Part shown: positions 1-8,156 of the stretch, piece after piece | How positions within the stretch are numbered: the stretch's first letter is position 1 | How the letters are laid out: every line of letters begins with the position of its first letter | Notes under the pieces: model-generated | What the model was told of the DNA's origin: nothing | What the model saw: the letters and a program-made list of their open reading frames with translations, nothing else | The model's database searches: none | Translations under genes and position numbers: made by a program | Source of the DNA: JALYOC01 sp036675345 | GTDB taxonomy: Bacteria > Myxococcota > Myxococcia > Myxococcales > Myxococcaceae | DNA: 64,000 nucleotides | Reading direction: 5' to 3' | Assembly (NCBI GenBank): GCA_036675345.1 | Contig: JAKFFE010000033.1 | Coordinates: 124,001-188,000 of the forward strand

Positions 1-729
1 CTGGAGGCGCCGCTGACGATGCTGATCGCGGTCAGCTTCTTTGGCGAGCACCTGGGCCGGCGCGAGGTGATGGCCTCGGGGCTGATCGTGGTGTCCGCCG
101 CGCTGCTGGGCCTCCGCGCCGGAGAGCTGGGCGTCTCCTGGACCGGGGTGGCCGCCATCGCCGGAGCGTGTCTGTGCTGGGCGGTGGACAACAACCTCAG
201 CCAGCGGCTGTCGGGCAAGGACCCGGTGGTGATCGTCCAGGTGAAGGGACTGACCGCGGGGACCGGAACGCTGGTGCTGGCGCTGGCCACCGGACAGGCG
301 TGGCCGGGCCCGGCGCTGATCGGCGCGGCGCTGTCCCTGGGGGCGGTGAGCTATGGGCTGAGCCTGCTCTTCGACATGCGCGCGCTGCGGTTGCTGGGCG
401 CGGCCCGCGAGGCTGCCCTCTTCGCCACCGCCCCGTTCATCGGCGCGGCGCTGGCCATCCCGCTGCTGGGGGAACAGCCCCACCTGGCAGACCTGGTGGT
501 TGGCGCGGGAATGATGGCCGGGGTGTGGCTGCTGGTCCGCGCCCGCCACGGCCATCTCCACACCCACCCGGAGCTGGGTCACGATCACCTGCACGTGCAC
601 GATGAGCACCACCGGCACTCGCACCCCGAGCCGGTGGAAGGACCCCACTCGCACTTCCACCAGCACGTGCGGCTGACCCACGACCACCCGCACGTCTCCG
701 ACCAGCACCACCGTCACCCGCACCGCTGA
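1..729 (+). CDS. EamA/DMT-family transporter with His-rich tail (5' partial)
   Basis: The frame is open from base 1, so the gene starts upstream of the window and only the C-terminal half is seen. It encodes alternating hydrophobic helices typical of the second EamA repeat of drug/metabolite transporters, an inner-membrane exporter family with varied small-molecule substrates. The last 60 or so residues form a hydrophilic tail packed with His, Asp and Glu (HGHLHTHPE, HDHLHVHDEHHRH and similar), unusual for the core family and suggestive of metal binding, which is inference. The substrate cannot be read from sequence. An internal ATG at 19 exists but lies inside a conserved helix and is not the real start. 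Confidence 0.85.
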   Translation: MEAPLTMLIAVSFFGEHLGRREVMASGLIVVSAALLGLRAGELGVSWTGVAAIAGACLCWAVDNNLSQRLSGKDPVVIVQVKGLTAGTGTLVLALATGQAWPGPALIGAALSLGAVSYGLSLLFDMRALRLLGAAREAALFATAPFIGAALAIPLLGEQPHLADLVVGAGMMAGVWLLVRARHGHLHTHPELGHDHLHVHDEHHRHSHPEPVEGPHSHFHQHVRLTHDHPHVSDQHHRHPHR

Positions 730-791
730 ATTGCGACCCCCTCTATACGCCTGTACAGTCCCTGCGCATCGGTTCAGGAGGAGGTCAGCGC

Positions 792-3212
792 GTGCGACGG
801 GAGGAAGACGGGGCGTTCCGGGGTGAGGTGAAGCGGCCTTGGGGAGTCCCCCGCGGGCTGGACAGCGTGGTGGGCGCCTGGCGCGCGGATGCCAAGGTCA
901 GCCGCTGCACGGTGCTGGACGAGGTGCTGCCGGGCAAGGACGCGCGCTTCGCTCCGATGCCCGAGGCGCTGGACGGGCGGATCCGCGGCGCGCTGCAGCG
1001 ACGAGGCGTGGAGCAGCTTTACTCCCACCAGGCGGAGAGCTTCGCTCACGCCTCCCTGGGGCACAGCTTCGTGGTCTCCACCCCCACCGCCTCGGGAAAG
1101 AGCCTCTGTTACAACCTGCCGGTGCTGGATCGCCTGGCGCGGGATCCGGAGGCGCGGGCGCTGTACCTGTTCCCCACAAAGGCGCTGTCCCGGGATCAGG
1201 AGGAGGCGCTGCGCGGGCTGATGACCGAGGCCGGCCTTCCCCACGGGGCGCTGACCTACGACGGGGACACCCCGGGGGACGCGCGGAAGAACGCGCGGGA
1301 GCGCAGCGGGGTGGTGCTGACCAACCCGGACATGCTGCACACCGGGATCCTCCCTCACCACGCCAACTGGGCGCGGCTGTTCTCGAACCTGCGCTACGTG
1401 GTGATCGACGAGCTGCACACCTACCGCGGGGTGTTCGGCTCGCACCTGGCCAATGTGCTGCGGCGGCTGGAGCGGGTGGCCCGCTTCCATGGCTCGTCGC
1501 CGATCTTCATCTTCGCCTCTGCCACCATCGGCAATCCGAAGGAGCACGCGGAGCGGATGCTGGGACGGGAGGTCTCGCTGGTGGCGGAGAGCGGCGCTCC
1601 GTCCGGGGATCGCTGCGTGATGATCCACAACCCGCCGGTGGTGAACGCCGAGCTGGGGATGCGCGCCTCCTACCTGAAGACCGCGGTCCGACTGGCCAGC
1701 GATCTGGTCCGCGCCGAGGTGCCCACCCTGCTGTTCGGGCAGTCACGCAACTCGGTGGAGGTGATGCTGAAGTACCTGCGGGACGCGTTCGCGGATGATC
1801 CGCGGATCGATCCCCAGAGCCTGCAGGCCTACCGGGGCGGGTATCTGCCCGGGACCCGCCGGAGCATCGAGGCCTCACTGCGCGCCGGGGAGGTCCGCTG
1901 CGTGGTGGCCACCAACGCCTTGGAGCTGGGGATCGACATCGGCGGGCTGGACGCGGTGGTGTGCGCCGGCTACCCGGGCAGCATCGCCGGGCTGTGGCAG
2001 CGCTTTGGTCGCGCCGGCCGGCGGCAGTCCACCTCGCTGGCGCTGCTGGTGCCCTCCAGCGGGGCGCTGGATCAGTTCCTGGCCACCAACCCCGCCTACC
2101 TGACCGGGGCCCCGGTGGAGCAGGCGCGGATCGATCCGGACAACGTGGAGATCCTGGTTCAGCACCTCAAGTGCGCGGCCTTCGAGCTGCCCTTCGAGGA
2201 GGGAGAGTCCTTCCGGGAGGTGAACGCCGACTCCACCCGGGACGCGCTGGAGTACCTCTCCCAGAACGAGGTGCTGCACGCCTCGCCGACGTCCAGCGGC
2301 AAGTCGGTCTACCACTGGTCCACCGACGCCTATCCGGCGAACCACGTCTCGCTGCGGACGGTGGGCTGGCACAACGTGGTGGTGATCGAGGTGCCGTCCA
2401 ACCGCACCATCGCCGAGATGGATTTCCGCTCCGCGCACACCATGTTGCACGAGCAGGCCATCTACCAGCAGGAGGGCGAGCAGTATCAGGTGGAGAAGCT
2501 GGACCTGGAGAACCACAAGGCCTTCGTGCGCAAAGTCGCGCCGGACTACTTCACCACCGCCATGACCTACGTGAAGGTCAGCGTGCTGGAGGAGGAGCGG
2601 ACCGCGCGGCTGTGCGAGCTGGCCACCGGCGGCGGCGAGGTCTCGGTGGTGGAAAAGGTGGTCGGCTACAAGAAGATCAAGTTCCACACCCACGAGAACG
2701 TCGGCTACGGGGACGTGGTGCTCCCGGAGATGCAGCTGCACACCACCGGGATCTGGATCACCTTCCCGGAGGCGGTGGTGCGGGCGATGACCTCACCGCG
2801 GCCGGCGGTGATCGACGCGCTGCGCGGGGTGGCCAACGCGCTGCACACCGTGGCGGCGATCGGGCTGATGATCGATCCCCGCGACCTGGGCCACACCCTG
2901 GGCAGCCGCGCCGAGCCGGATGGGCCGCCACGCAAGGAGGCCGGAGGCGGGGCGATCTACGACCCCACCCTGTTCCTCTACGACTACATCCCCGGCGGGG
3001 TGGGACTGGCGGCGAGGCTGTTCGAGGAGCGGGAGGAGCTGCTGCGCCGAGGGCGCCGACTGATCGAACGCTGCACCTGCGAGGAAGGCTGCCCGGCCTG
3101 CATCGGTCCGGTGGTGGGTCTCAATGGCCCGGCGCCGGTGAACCACGCGGAGAATCGGAAGCGGCTGGCGCTGGAGGTGCTGTCCCAGGCGGGGATTCTG
3201 GGGGAGCAGTAG
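792..3212 (+). CDS. DEAD/DEAH-box helicase with C-terminal Cys-cluster domain (YprA/MrfA-like)
   Basis: An 806-residue superfamily 2 helicase. Walker A (PTASGKS) lies near residue 100, the DEAH-like box IDELH near 205, motif III SAT near 243, and the helicase C-terminal half carries ELGIDIGGLD and QRFGRAGRR. The C-terminal part ends with a four-cysteine cluster (CTCEEGCPAC, about residues 760-770), the hallmark of the MrfA/YprA/DUF1998 group. MrfA is a 3'-5' DNA helicase linked to mitomycin-type damage repair in Bacillus, so a DNA-repair role is likely but inferred. The GTG start is supported by an AGGAGG-type site about 7 nt upstream. It is monocistronic and convergent with the next gene. 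Confidence 0.9.
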   Translation: MRREEDGAFRGEVKRPWGVPRGLDSVVGAWRADAKVSRCTVLDEVLPGKDARFAPMPEALDGRIRGALQRRGVEQLYSHQAESFAHASLGHSFVVSTPTASGKSLCYNLPVLDRLARDPEARALYLFPTKALSRDQEEALRGLMTEAGLPHGALTYDGDTPGDARKNARERSGVVLTNPDMLHTGILPHHANWARLFSNLRYVVIDELHTYRGVFGSHLANVLRRLERVARFHGSSPIFIFASATIGNPKEHAERMLGREVSLVAESGAPSGDRCVMIHNPPVVNAELGMRASYLKTAVRLASDLVRAEVPTLLFGQSRNSVEVMLKYLRDAFADDPRIDPQSLQAYRGGYLPGTRRSIEASLRAGEVRCVVATNALELGIDIGGLDAVVCAGYPGSIAGLWQRFGRAGRRQSTSLALLVPSSGALDQFLATNPAYLTGAPVEQARIDPDNVEILVQHLKCAAFELPFEEGESFREVNADSTRDALEYLSQNEVLHASPTSSGKSVYHWSTDAYPANHVSLRTVGWHNVVVIEVPSNRTIAEMDFRSAHTMLHEQAIYQQEGEQYQVEKLDLENHKAFVRKVAPDYFTTAMTYVKVSVLEEERTARLCELATGGGEVSVVEKVVGYKKIKFHTHENVGYGDVVLPEMQLHTTGIWITFPEAVVRAMTSPRPAVIDALRGVANALHTVAAIGLMIDPRDLGHTLGSRAEPDGPPRKEAGGGAIYDPTLFLYDYIPGGVGLAARLFEEREELLRRGRRLIERCTCEEGCPACIGPVVGLNGPAPVNHAENRKRLALEVLSQAGILGEQ

Positions 3213-3239
3213 CGCGGCGCCGGTCCCGACGGCTCAGCT

Positions 3240-3287
3240 CTCTGCAGCAGCTTCGCGCCGATCCTTGCTGGATGGGCGCTCCCCCGG
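3240..3287 (-). repeat. Decayed partial copy of the 3' end of the adjacent PLD gene
   Basis: This stretch matches 3412-3467, the last codons of the neighbouring PLD-family gene. The first 25 bases agree at about 22 positions, then an 8-base gap, then CTGGATGGGC and CCCCGGGG blocks. Read on the minus strand it gives RIGAKLLQ against RIGVKMLQ at the true C terminus. The gap breaks the frame and the stop codon is lost, so it is a non-coding remnant of a duplication or rearrangement. Confidence 0.5.
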
Positions 3288-3291
3288 GGCC

Positions 3292-3322
3292 GGGCATTAT
3301 TATGATCATAATAATATTGCCC
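3292..3322. repeat. AT-rich palindrome between convergent genes
   Basis: A perfect 20-bp palindrome, ATTATTATGATCATAATAAT (3296-3315), is enclosed by GGGC and GCCC with a 3-base bulge on the right side. It stands out in a 70% GC background and sits in the 198-bp gap between the helicase and the PLD gene that converge on it. It could form a hairpin that ends transcription from both sides, or bind a protein. It lacks the usual GC stem plus U-run. Confidence 0.55.
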
Positions 3323-3410
3323 GGGGCCTCCGGTCCCGCCCTGGCTCCCGACGGACCCGGTCTCCATGGAGTACGGATCGCGGAGATGGCCTTGGGCGCG
3401 ACGCTCCCCT

Positions 3411-4274
3411 TCACTGCAGCATCTTCACGCCGATCCGGCCACCCTCCTGGATGGGCTCCACCCCGGGGATTCGCGCCAGCAGCGCGCACACGGCGCTGGA
3501 TCGGTGGACCCGCAGCTCGTTGAGCAGGTGGGAGTTCATCAGGCTTCCGTGGCTGCGGAGGTAGCGCCAGGCGACGTTCAGCATCCAGGCGGGAACTGCG
3601 GCGGGCCGCTCTCCCTTCGCGATGCTCCGCTCGGTCTCTATCCACAGCGAGGTGGTGGTGATCTGCGTCACGCGGTTGGGCTTCTCCCCGCTCAGGGTGC
3701 GAAACACCGGGTCCTTCTTCACTTCATCCCGCAGCGGCGCCAGGAGGTCGGGGTCGATCTCCTCCTCTGTGGACACTGCGCCTTCCCTGGGGACCCAGTA
3801 CTCGGTGACTGGATGTTCCAGGCACTCCTCGGCCCACTTCCAGGCCTCGGCGATGGGCTGGTCGCGCAGGGTGCCCTCCAGCAACATCCCGGCCTCGACG
3901 TTGCCCGCCAGCCCGGCAGTCAGGTTCGCGGAGCCGATCACCGCCCGCGCGCGCCCATCGCCGCGGATCCCCAGGTACACCTTGGGGTGGAAGGTCCCGC
4001 GCGAGGGGTTGTAGACGTGGACGTTCACCCCCAGGGACTGCGCCAGGTTCAGCGCGGCGGGGGTGGCGGGGCTGAAGACGGTGGTGGCGGCCAGATCCAC
4101 CACCCGCTTCTGGGTGCGCAGGGCCTGCAGCTCGGTCTGGAGGAGGCGGACTCCCGCCTCGGCGGCAAAGGCGACACAGATGATCACCCGTTCGGCATCG
4201 GTGAGGGCGTGCCGCACTCCGCGGAGGAGCGAGCCGTCCCGCGTGGTGATGAACGCCGCCTGCACAGGGGGCAT
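3411..4274 (-). CDS. Phospholipase D-family protein with one HKD-type motif
   Basis: A 287-residue protein. Residues about 15-130 form a PLD-like catalytic domain with HPK at 96-98 followed by GSAN at 114-117, the variant HKD signature (HxK...G-S-x-N). Only one motif is present, so an active enzyme would have to dimerise, as in the BfiI/Nuc-type nucleases of the PLD superfamily. No signal peptide is visible, which favours an intracellular nuclease or phosphodiesterase role over a secreted phospholipase, but the substrate is unknown. The ATG at 4272-4274 is chosen because the domain begins within 20 residues; the longer open frame upstream is only antisense to other genes. A degenerate copy of its 3' end lies just downstream. 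Confidence 0.75.
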   Translation of the reverse strand: MPPVQAAFITTRDGSLLRGVRHALTDAERVIICVAFAAEAGVRLLQTELQALRTQKRVVDLAATTVFSPATPAALNLAQSLGVNVHVYNPSRGTFHPKVYLGIRGDGRARAVIGSANLTAGLAGNVEAGMLLEGTLRDQPIAEAWKWAEECLEHPVTEYWVPREGAVSTEEEIDPDLLAPLRDEVKKDPVFRTLSGEKPNRVTQITTTSLWIETERSIAKGERPAAVPAWMLNVAWRYLRSHGSLMNSHLLNELRVHRSSAVCALLARIPGVEPIQEGGRIGVKMLQ

Positions 4275-4337
4275 CCTAGGCCGGCCGCCGCCCAATGCTC
4301 GATCCCCTTCCCCGTTTCGGGCATATCGGGGGACAGC

Positions 4338-5060
4338 ATGAACAACGCACTGCGCGCGGCACTGGTGACTGCAACCCTGCTCTCTCTCTTCGGCTGCAAG
4401 AAGGAGGAGGCGGCCCCGGCTGGGGTGGCAGCCACTCCCCAGCCCCCCTCCGCCCCCGGCGCCCTGGTGGGGACTGTCGCCGAGCGTCTGGACGCCTCCA
4501 GCTACACCTACCTGCGGCTTCAGACCGCGGGCGGTGAGAGCTGGGTGGCGGTGCCCACCAACCAGGTCGCGGTGGGGACCCGGGTGACGATCTTGAACCC
4601 GACGCCGATGGGCAGCTTCGAGAGCAAGACCCTGGGCCGCACCTTCAGCCAGATGACCTTCGGCAGCGCCGCGGTGGCCGAGGGTGCCAGTGCCCCGGTC
4701 GCGTCCAAGCCCGCTCCCAGCGTGGAGCCGGTGGCGATCCAGGTCGCCAAGGCGACCGGCAGCGACGCCCGCACCGTGGCCGAGGTGTTCGCGCAGCGCG
4801 CGGCGCTCAAGGACAAGCCGGTCTCGGTGCGCGGCAAGGTGGTCAAGGTCACCTCCGGGGTGCTCAATCGCAACTGGCTGCACGTTCGGGACGGCTCGGG
4901 ATCCGAGGCCACCCAGGACCACGACCTGATCGTCACCACCACCGCCGACGTCCAGCTCAACGAGGAGCTCACCCTCACCGGGGTGGTGCACACCGACAAG
5001 GACCTGGGCAGCGGCTACTCGTACAAGGTGCTGGTGGAGGACGCGACGGTCAGCCGGTAA
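4338..5060 (+). CDS. OB-fold lipoprotein (nucleotide-binding-like)
   Basis: A 240-residue secreted lipoprotein: signal peptide residues 1-19 with lipobox LFGC and lipidated Cys20. Two similar beta-rich modules follow. The first (about 44-95) reads GTVAERLDASSYTYLRL...WVAVP, and the second (about 155-235) reads VRGKVVKV...NWLHVRDG, both typical of OB-fold proteins often annotated as nucleotide-binding or DNA-binding. It is expected at the periplasmic face of a membrane. The ATG is preceded by GGGGGAC. The exact ligand is unknown. Confidence 0.75.
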   Translation: MNNALRAALVTATLLSLFGCKKEEAAPAGVAATPQPPSAPGALVGTVAERLDASSYTYLRLQTAGGESWVAVPTNQVAVGTRVTILNPTPMGSFESKTLGRTFSQMTFGSAAVAEGASAPVASKPAPSVEPVAIQVAKATGSDARTVAEVFAQRAALKDKPVSVRGKVVKVTSGVLNRNWLHVRDGSGSEATQDHDLIVTTTADVQLNEELTLTGVVHTDKDLGSGYSYKVLVEDATVSR

Positions 5061-5065
5061 CGGCC

Positions 5066-6766
5066 TCATCCCGCGGCGTCCTTCAGCTCCGGAAAGTCTT
5101 CCAGCCAGAACTCTCCCTCGGCCCGGCGGCCGGTGTGGTGAGCCTCTACCTCGCGCCGTCTCAGCTCCACCCGGCGGATCTTCCCGCTGATCGTCTTGGG
5201 CAGCTCGGCGAACTCCAGCCTCCGGATCCGCTTGAAGGGCGCCAGGCGATCGCGGACGAAGCGGAACAGCTCCTTGGCGGTGGCTGCCTCCGCGCTCACT
5301 CCCGGCTTGAGCACCACGTACGCCTTGGGCACCGCCAGCCGCACCGGGTCCGGGCTGGGCACCACCGCCGACTCCGCCACCAGGGGGTGTTCCAGCAGCA
5401 CGCTCTCCAATTCGAAGGGGCTGATCCGGTAGTCGGAGGACTTGAACACATCGTCCGCCCGGCCCACGTGGGTGAGGTAGCCGTCCTCGTCGCGCGAGGC
5501 CACGTCCCCGGTGTGGTAGTGCGCGTGGCGCATCGCGGTGGCGGTCAGCTCCGAGTCGTCGTGGTACTCGGCCATCAGCGGCAGCGGGCGGGGATCGAGC
5601 GGCAGGCAGATCTCCCCTTCGCTGGCGGACTGATCCTGGTCGTCGCGCAGGTCGATCCGGTAGCCGGGAAGCGGGCGCCCCATCGAGCCGGGCTTGAGCG
5701 GCTGTCCGGGGGAGTTTCCGATCTGGCAGGTGGTCTCGGTCTGGCCGTACCCATCCCGGATGGTCAGCCCCCAGCCGGCGCGCACCCGCTCGATGATCTC
5801 CGGGTTGAGCGGCTCGCCGGCGCCCACCACCTCGCGGAGGAACACCCGGTGGCGCTGGAGGTCCTCCAGGATCAACATCCTCCACACCGTGGGTGGCGCG
5901 CACAGGGTCTGCACCCGGTACTGCTCCAGCACCTCCAGGGTGCGAGCGGCGCTGAAGCGGGCCTGGTTGAACACGAACACCGTGGCCCCGGCGTTCCAGG
6001 GCGCGAACACGTTGCTCCAGGCGTGCTTGGCCCACCCCGGGGAGCTGATGTTCCAGTGCACGTCTCCCGGCCGCAGCCCGAGCCAGTACATGGTGGAGAG
6101 GTGGCCCACCGGGTAGCTCTGGTGGGTGTGCAGCACCAGCTTCGGGCGCGAGGTGGTGCCGGAGGTGAAGTAGAGCAGCAAGGGATCGCTGGCCCGGGTC
6201 ACTCCCCCGGGGGTGAAGGTCTCCGCTTCCTCCTCCAGCCCGGACCAGGACACCCAGCCGGGCCGCGCCGCTCCGGCGATCAGCCGGGTGAACTTCCCTC
6301 CCAGCGCGTCGAACTTCTCCGCCCCGGCGGCGTCGGTGAGCACGTGGCGCACCTGCCCCCGCTCCAGCCGGTCCTTCAGGTCGTCCCCGGTGAGCTGGGT
6401 GGTGGCGGGGATCAGCACCGCGCCCACCTTCATTGCCGCCAGCATCGCCTCCCACAGCGGCGCCACGTTGGGCAGCATCAGCAGCAGCCGGTCCCCCCGC
6501 TTCACCCCCTGCCGGTGGAGGAGGTTCGCCGCCTGGTTGGAGCGTGCCCGCAGCTGCGCGTAGGTGAAGGCGGTCTCCCCTCCTCCGTCCTCCACGATCC
6601 ACAACGCCCGGGTGGGGTTCCCCTCCGCCTGGACGTCGAAGTGATCCAGCGCCCAGTTGAAGGTCTCCAGCCGGGGCCAGCGGAACCCGGCGTAGGCGGT
6701 GGCGTAGTCCTCGCGGTGACTGAGCAGGAAGTCGCGGGCCTCCAGGAACGCCTCGGTGGGAGTCAT
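5066..6766 (-). CDS. Acyl-CoA synthetase, medium-chain-like (AMP-binding)
   Basis: A 566-residue ANL-superfamily enzyme that would activate a carboxylic acid to an acyl-adenylate and then the CoA thioester. Seen are the phosphate loop YFTSGTTSRPK, the adenine-binding GYGQTETT, the hinge region YHTGDVASRDEDGYL followed by GRADDVFKSSDYRISPFELE, and the catalytic-lysine motif PKTISGKIRR near the C terminus. The N-terminal FNWALDHFD signature resembles the medium-chain (ACSM-like) branch rather than acetyl-CoA synthetase. The ATG at 6764-6766 follows AAGGAGGGTGGC. The UBP zinc-finger gene ends 11 nt upstream, so the two are probably one transcript with the DUF5996 gene. Confidence 0.88.
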   Translation of the reverse strand: MTPTEAFLEARDFLLSHREDYATAYAGFRWPRLETFNWALDHFDVQAEGNPTRALWIVEDGGGETAFTYAQLRARSNQAANLLHRQGVKRGDRLLLMLPNVAPLWEAMLAAMKVGAVLIPATTQLTGDDLKDRLERGQVRHVLTDAAGAEKFDALGGKFTRLIAGAARPGWVSWSGLEEEAETFTPGGVTRASDPLLLYFTSGTTSRPKLVLHTHQSYPVGHLSTMYWLGLRPGDVHWNISSPGWAKHAWSNVFAPWNAGATVFVFNQARFSAARTLEVLEQYRVQTLCAPPTVWRMLILEDLQRHRVFLREVVGAGEPLNPEIIERVRAGWGLTIRDGYGQTETTCQIGNSPGQPLKPGSMGRPLPGYRIDLRDDQDQSASEGEICLPLDPRPLPLMAEYHDDSELTATAMRHAHYHTGDVASRDEDGYLTHVGRADDVFKSSDYRISPFELESVLLEHPLVAESAVVPSPDPVRLAVPKAYVVLKPGVSAEAATAKELFRFVRDRLAPFKRIRRLEFAELPKTISGKIRRVELRRREVEAHHTGRRAEGEFWLEDFPELKDAAG

Positions 6767-6777
6767 GCCACCCTCCT

Positions 6778-7083
6778 TCACGCGTGCTGGGCGGGAGGTT
6801 CGGGGAACAGCTGTTCCACCGACACGTCGTCCGGGTAGCAGTACGCCCAGTCCTCGCCGGGTTGGTAGGAGAGGATCACCGGGTGCTGGGTGGTGGCGTA
6901 GTGCCGGGTGGCGTGCCGTCCGGGGGATTGGTCGCAACAGCCCACGTGACCGCACTCCACGCACAGGCGCAGGTGGACCCATCGACCTCCGGTCTGCAGA
7001 CACTCCACGCAGCCGTCGCCGCTGGGCCGGAGTGCATCCAGCTTCCGCGCCGCATCGGTCAGGTGGCTACAAGGGTACGCCAT
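6778..7083 (-). CDS. UBP-type zinc-finger protein
   Basis: A 101-residue protein that is almost entirely a ZnF-UBP domain. Putative zinc ligands are Cys5, His7, Cys25, Cys28, Cys41, Cys44, Cys49, His57, His61 and His67 in the spacing of the UBP fold (CVEC...CVECGHVGCC...H). In eukaryotes this fold binds the ubiquitin tail; bacteria lack that system, so its partner here is unknown. It overlaps the end of the upstream DUF5996 gene by 17 nt and precedes the acyl-CoA synthetase by 11 nt, indicating translational coupling. Confidence 0.85.
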   Translation of the reverse strand: MAYPCSHLTDAARKLDALRPSGDGCVECLQTGGRWVHLRLCVECGHVGCCDQSPGRHATRHYATTQHPVILSYQPGEDWAYCYPDDVSVEQLFPEPPAQHA

Positions 7084-8038
7084 GGTGGTCCTCCTGCCGC
7101 GCGCGGGTGGCGAAGCTGCGGCGCTCCAGCTCCTGCCGGGGCCAGGAGCCCAGCTCGGCCGCGGCCACGTAGGTGCTGTACAGGAACTGCCGCAGCTGGA
7201 AATCGGGTGAGGAGGCCGACCGCACGGTGTCGTAGGGCAGCACGAACTCGCCCAGCGTCTTGTCGAAGCTGGCCTCGTGCGGCAACACCTGGGTGGTGGG
7301 GAAGTCGGTCGGCATCGGGTAGGCGTAGGAGTAGAAGATCGGGCGGGGGAACTCGGCGTTGCCGATCCAGAAGCCGGCGCTGCTCACCTCGTGCGAGTAC
7401 GCCTCCTCCATCACGAAGTCTCCGCAATGGGGGACGCCCCCCGGGTGCACCGGAGCGCGGCGGCCGGAGTAGCGGGACGCGGCGAGATCGAAGCTTCCCC
7501 AGAAGAAGTGGACCGGACTGGCCTTGCCGGTGAAGTCCCCGCGGAACTCCTCGAACACCCGGTGCACCTGGGTCAACGCCCGGAAGAAGCGGCGGCCCCA
7601 CGCAGGATCGAACCGACGCACGGTGCGGTCGCGGTCCAGCAGGAGGGTCTCGTGGATCTCCACCGCCAGCGGGGTGATCGAGACGTGCACTCCCAGCCGG
7701 CGCAGCCCCTCGAAGTAGCGGTCGTAGAACTCCGCCACCGTGGGCGCATCGAGCGGAAAGCGATCGCTGCCGCCCTCGGACGTCCGGACCTGCAGCTCCG
7801 CGTCGAGCAGGTCGAACTCCACCTCGAAGGCAAAGTCCCGATACGGAATCGGAGAGGTGCTCAGTCCCCGCGCCGTCACGTACTGGGGGACCTGCCACCA
7901 ATGGTTGATCAACGGGGCCAGCGACAGCCGGGTCTTGCCCACCACCTGGGTGAACATGTGCAGCGCCCTGGAGCTCTCCAGCCAACCTTCAGAGGTCAGC
8001 TCCGGCCAGGCTTCCAAGGTGGTGTCCGAGCTCCGCAT
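7067..8038 (-). CDS. DUF5996 family protein
   Basis: A 323-residue protein whose whole length fits the DUF5996 family: HMFTQVVGKTRLSLAP and HWWQVPQYVTARGL near the N terminus, VHFFWGSFDLA and FSGRR/YSGRRAP centrally, then EAYSHEVSSAGFW and LPYDTVRS near the end. Function is not established. No membrane segment or signal peptide is seen. It is the first gene of a three-gene minus-strand operon with the UBP zinc-finger and acyl-CoA synthetase genes. Confidence 0.8.
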   Translation of the reverse strand: MRSSDTTLEAWPELTSEGWLESSRALHMFTQVVGKTRLSLAPLINHWWQVPQYVTARGLSTSPIPYRDFAFEVEFDLLDAELQVRTSEGGSDRFPLDAPTVAEFYDRYFEGLRRLGVHVSITPLAVEIHETLLLDRDRTVRRFDPAWGRRFFRALTQVHRVFEEFRGDFTGKASPVHFFWGSFDLAASRYSGRRAPVHPGGVPHCGDFVMEEAYSHEVSSAGFWIGNAEFPRPIFYSYAYPMPTDFPTTQVLPHEASFDKTLGEFVLPYDTVRSASSPDFQLRQFLYSTYVAAAELGSWPRQELERRSFATRARQEDHHGVPL

Positions 8039-8156
8039 GCGCCGCCCCCTTGCTTGAAGCTGCGTCGCCTCGCTTTCGGAGAGGAGCAGCGGGCCTGGGG
8101 CGCCTGCCCTGTCGCCAGTCTTCCTGACGGGCGGGAGAGCGGTCCTCCTTCCGGCC

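Noticed and set aside
4275..6602. A 1063-codon open frame on the minus strand running through to the PLD gene
   Set aside because: It is in the wrong frame of the AMP-binding enzyme and OB-fold gene; only its last 287 codons have protein-family sense.
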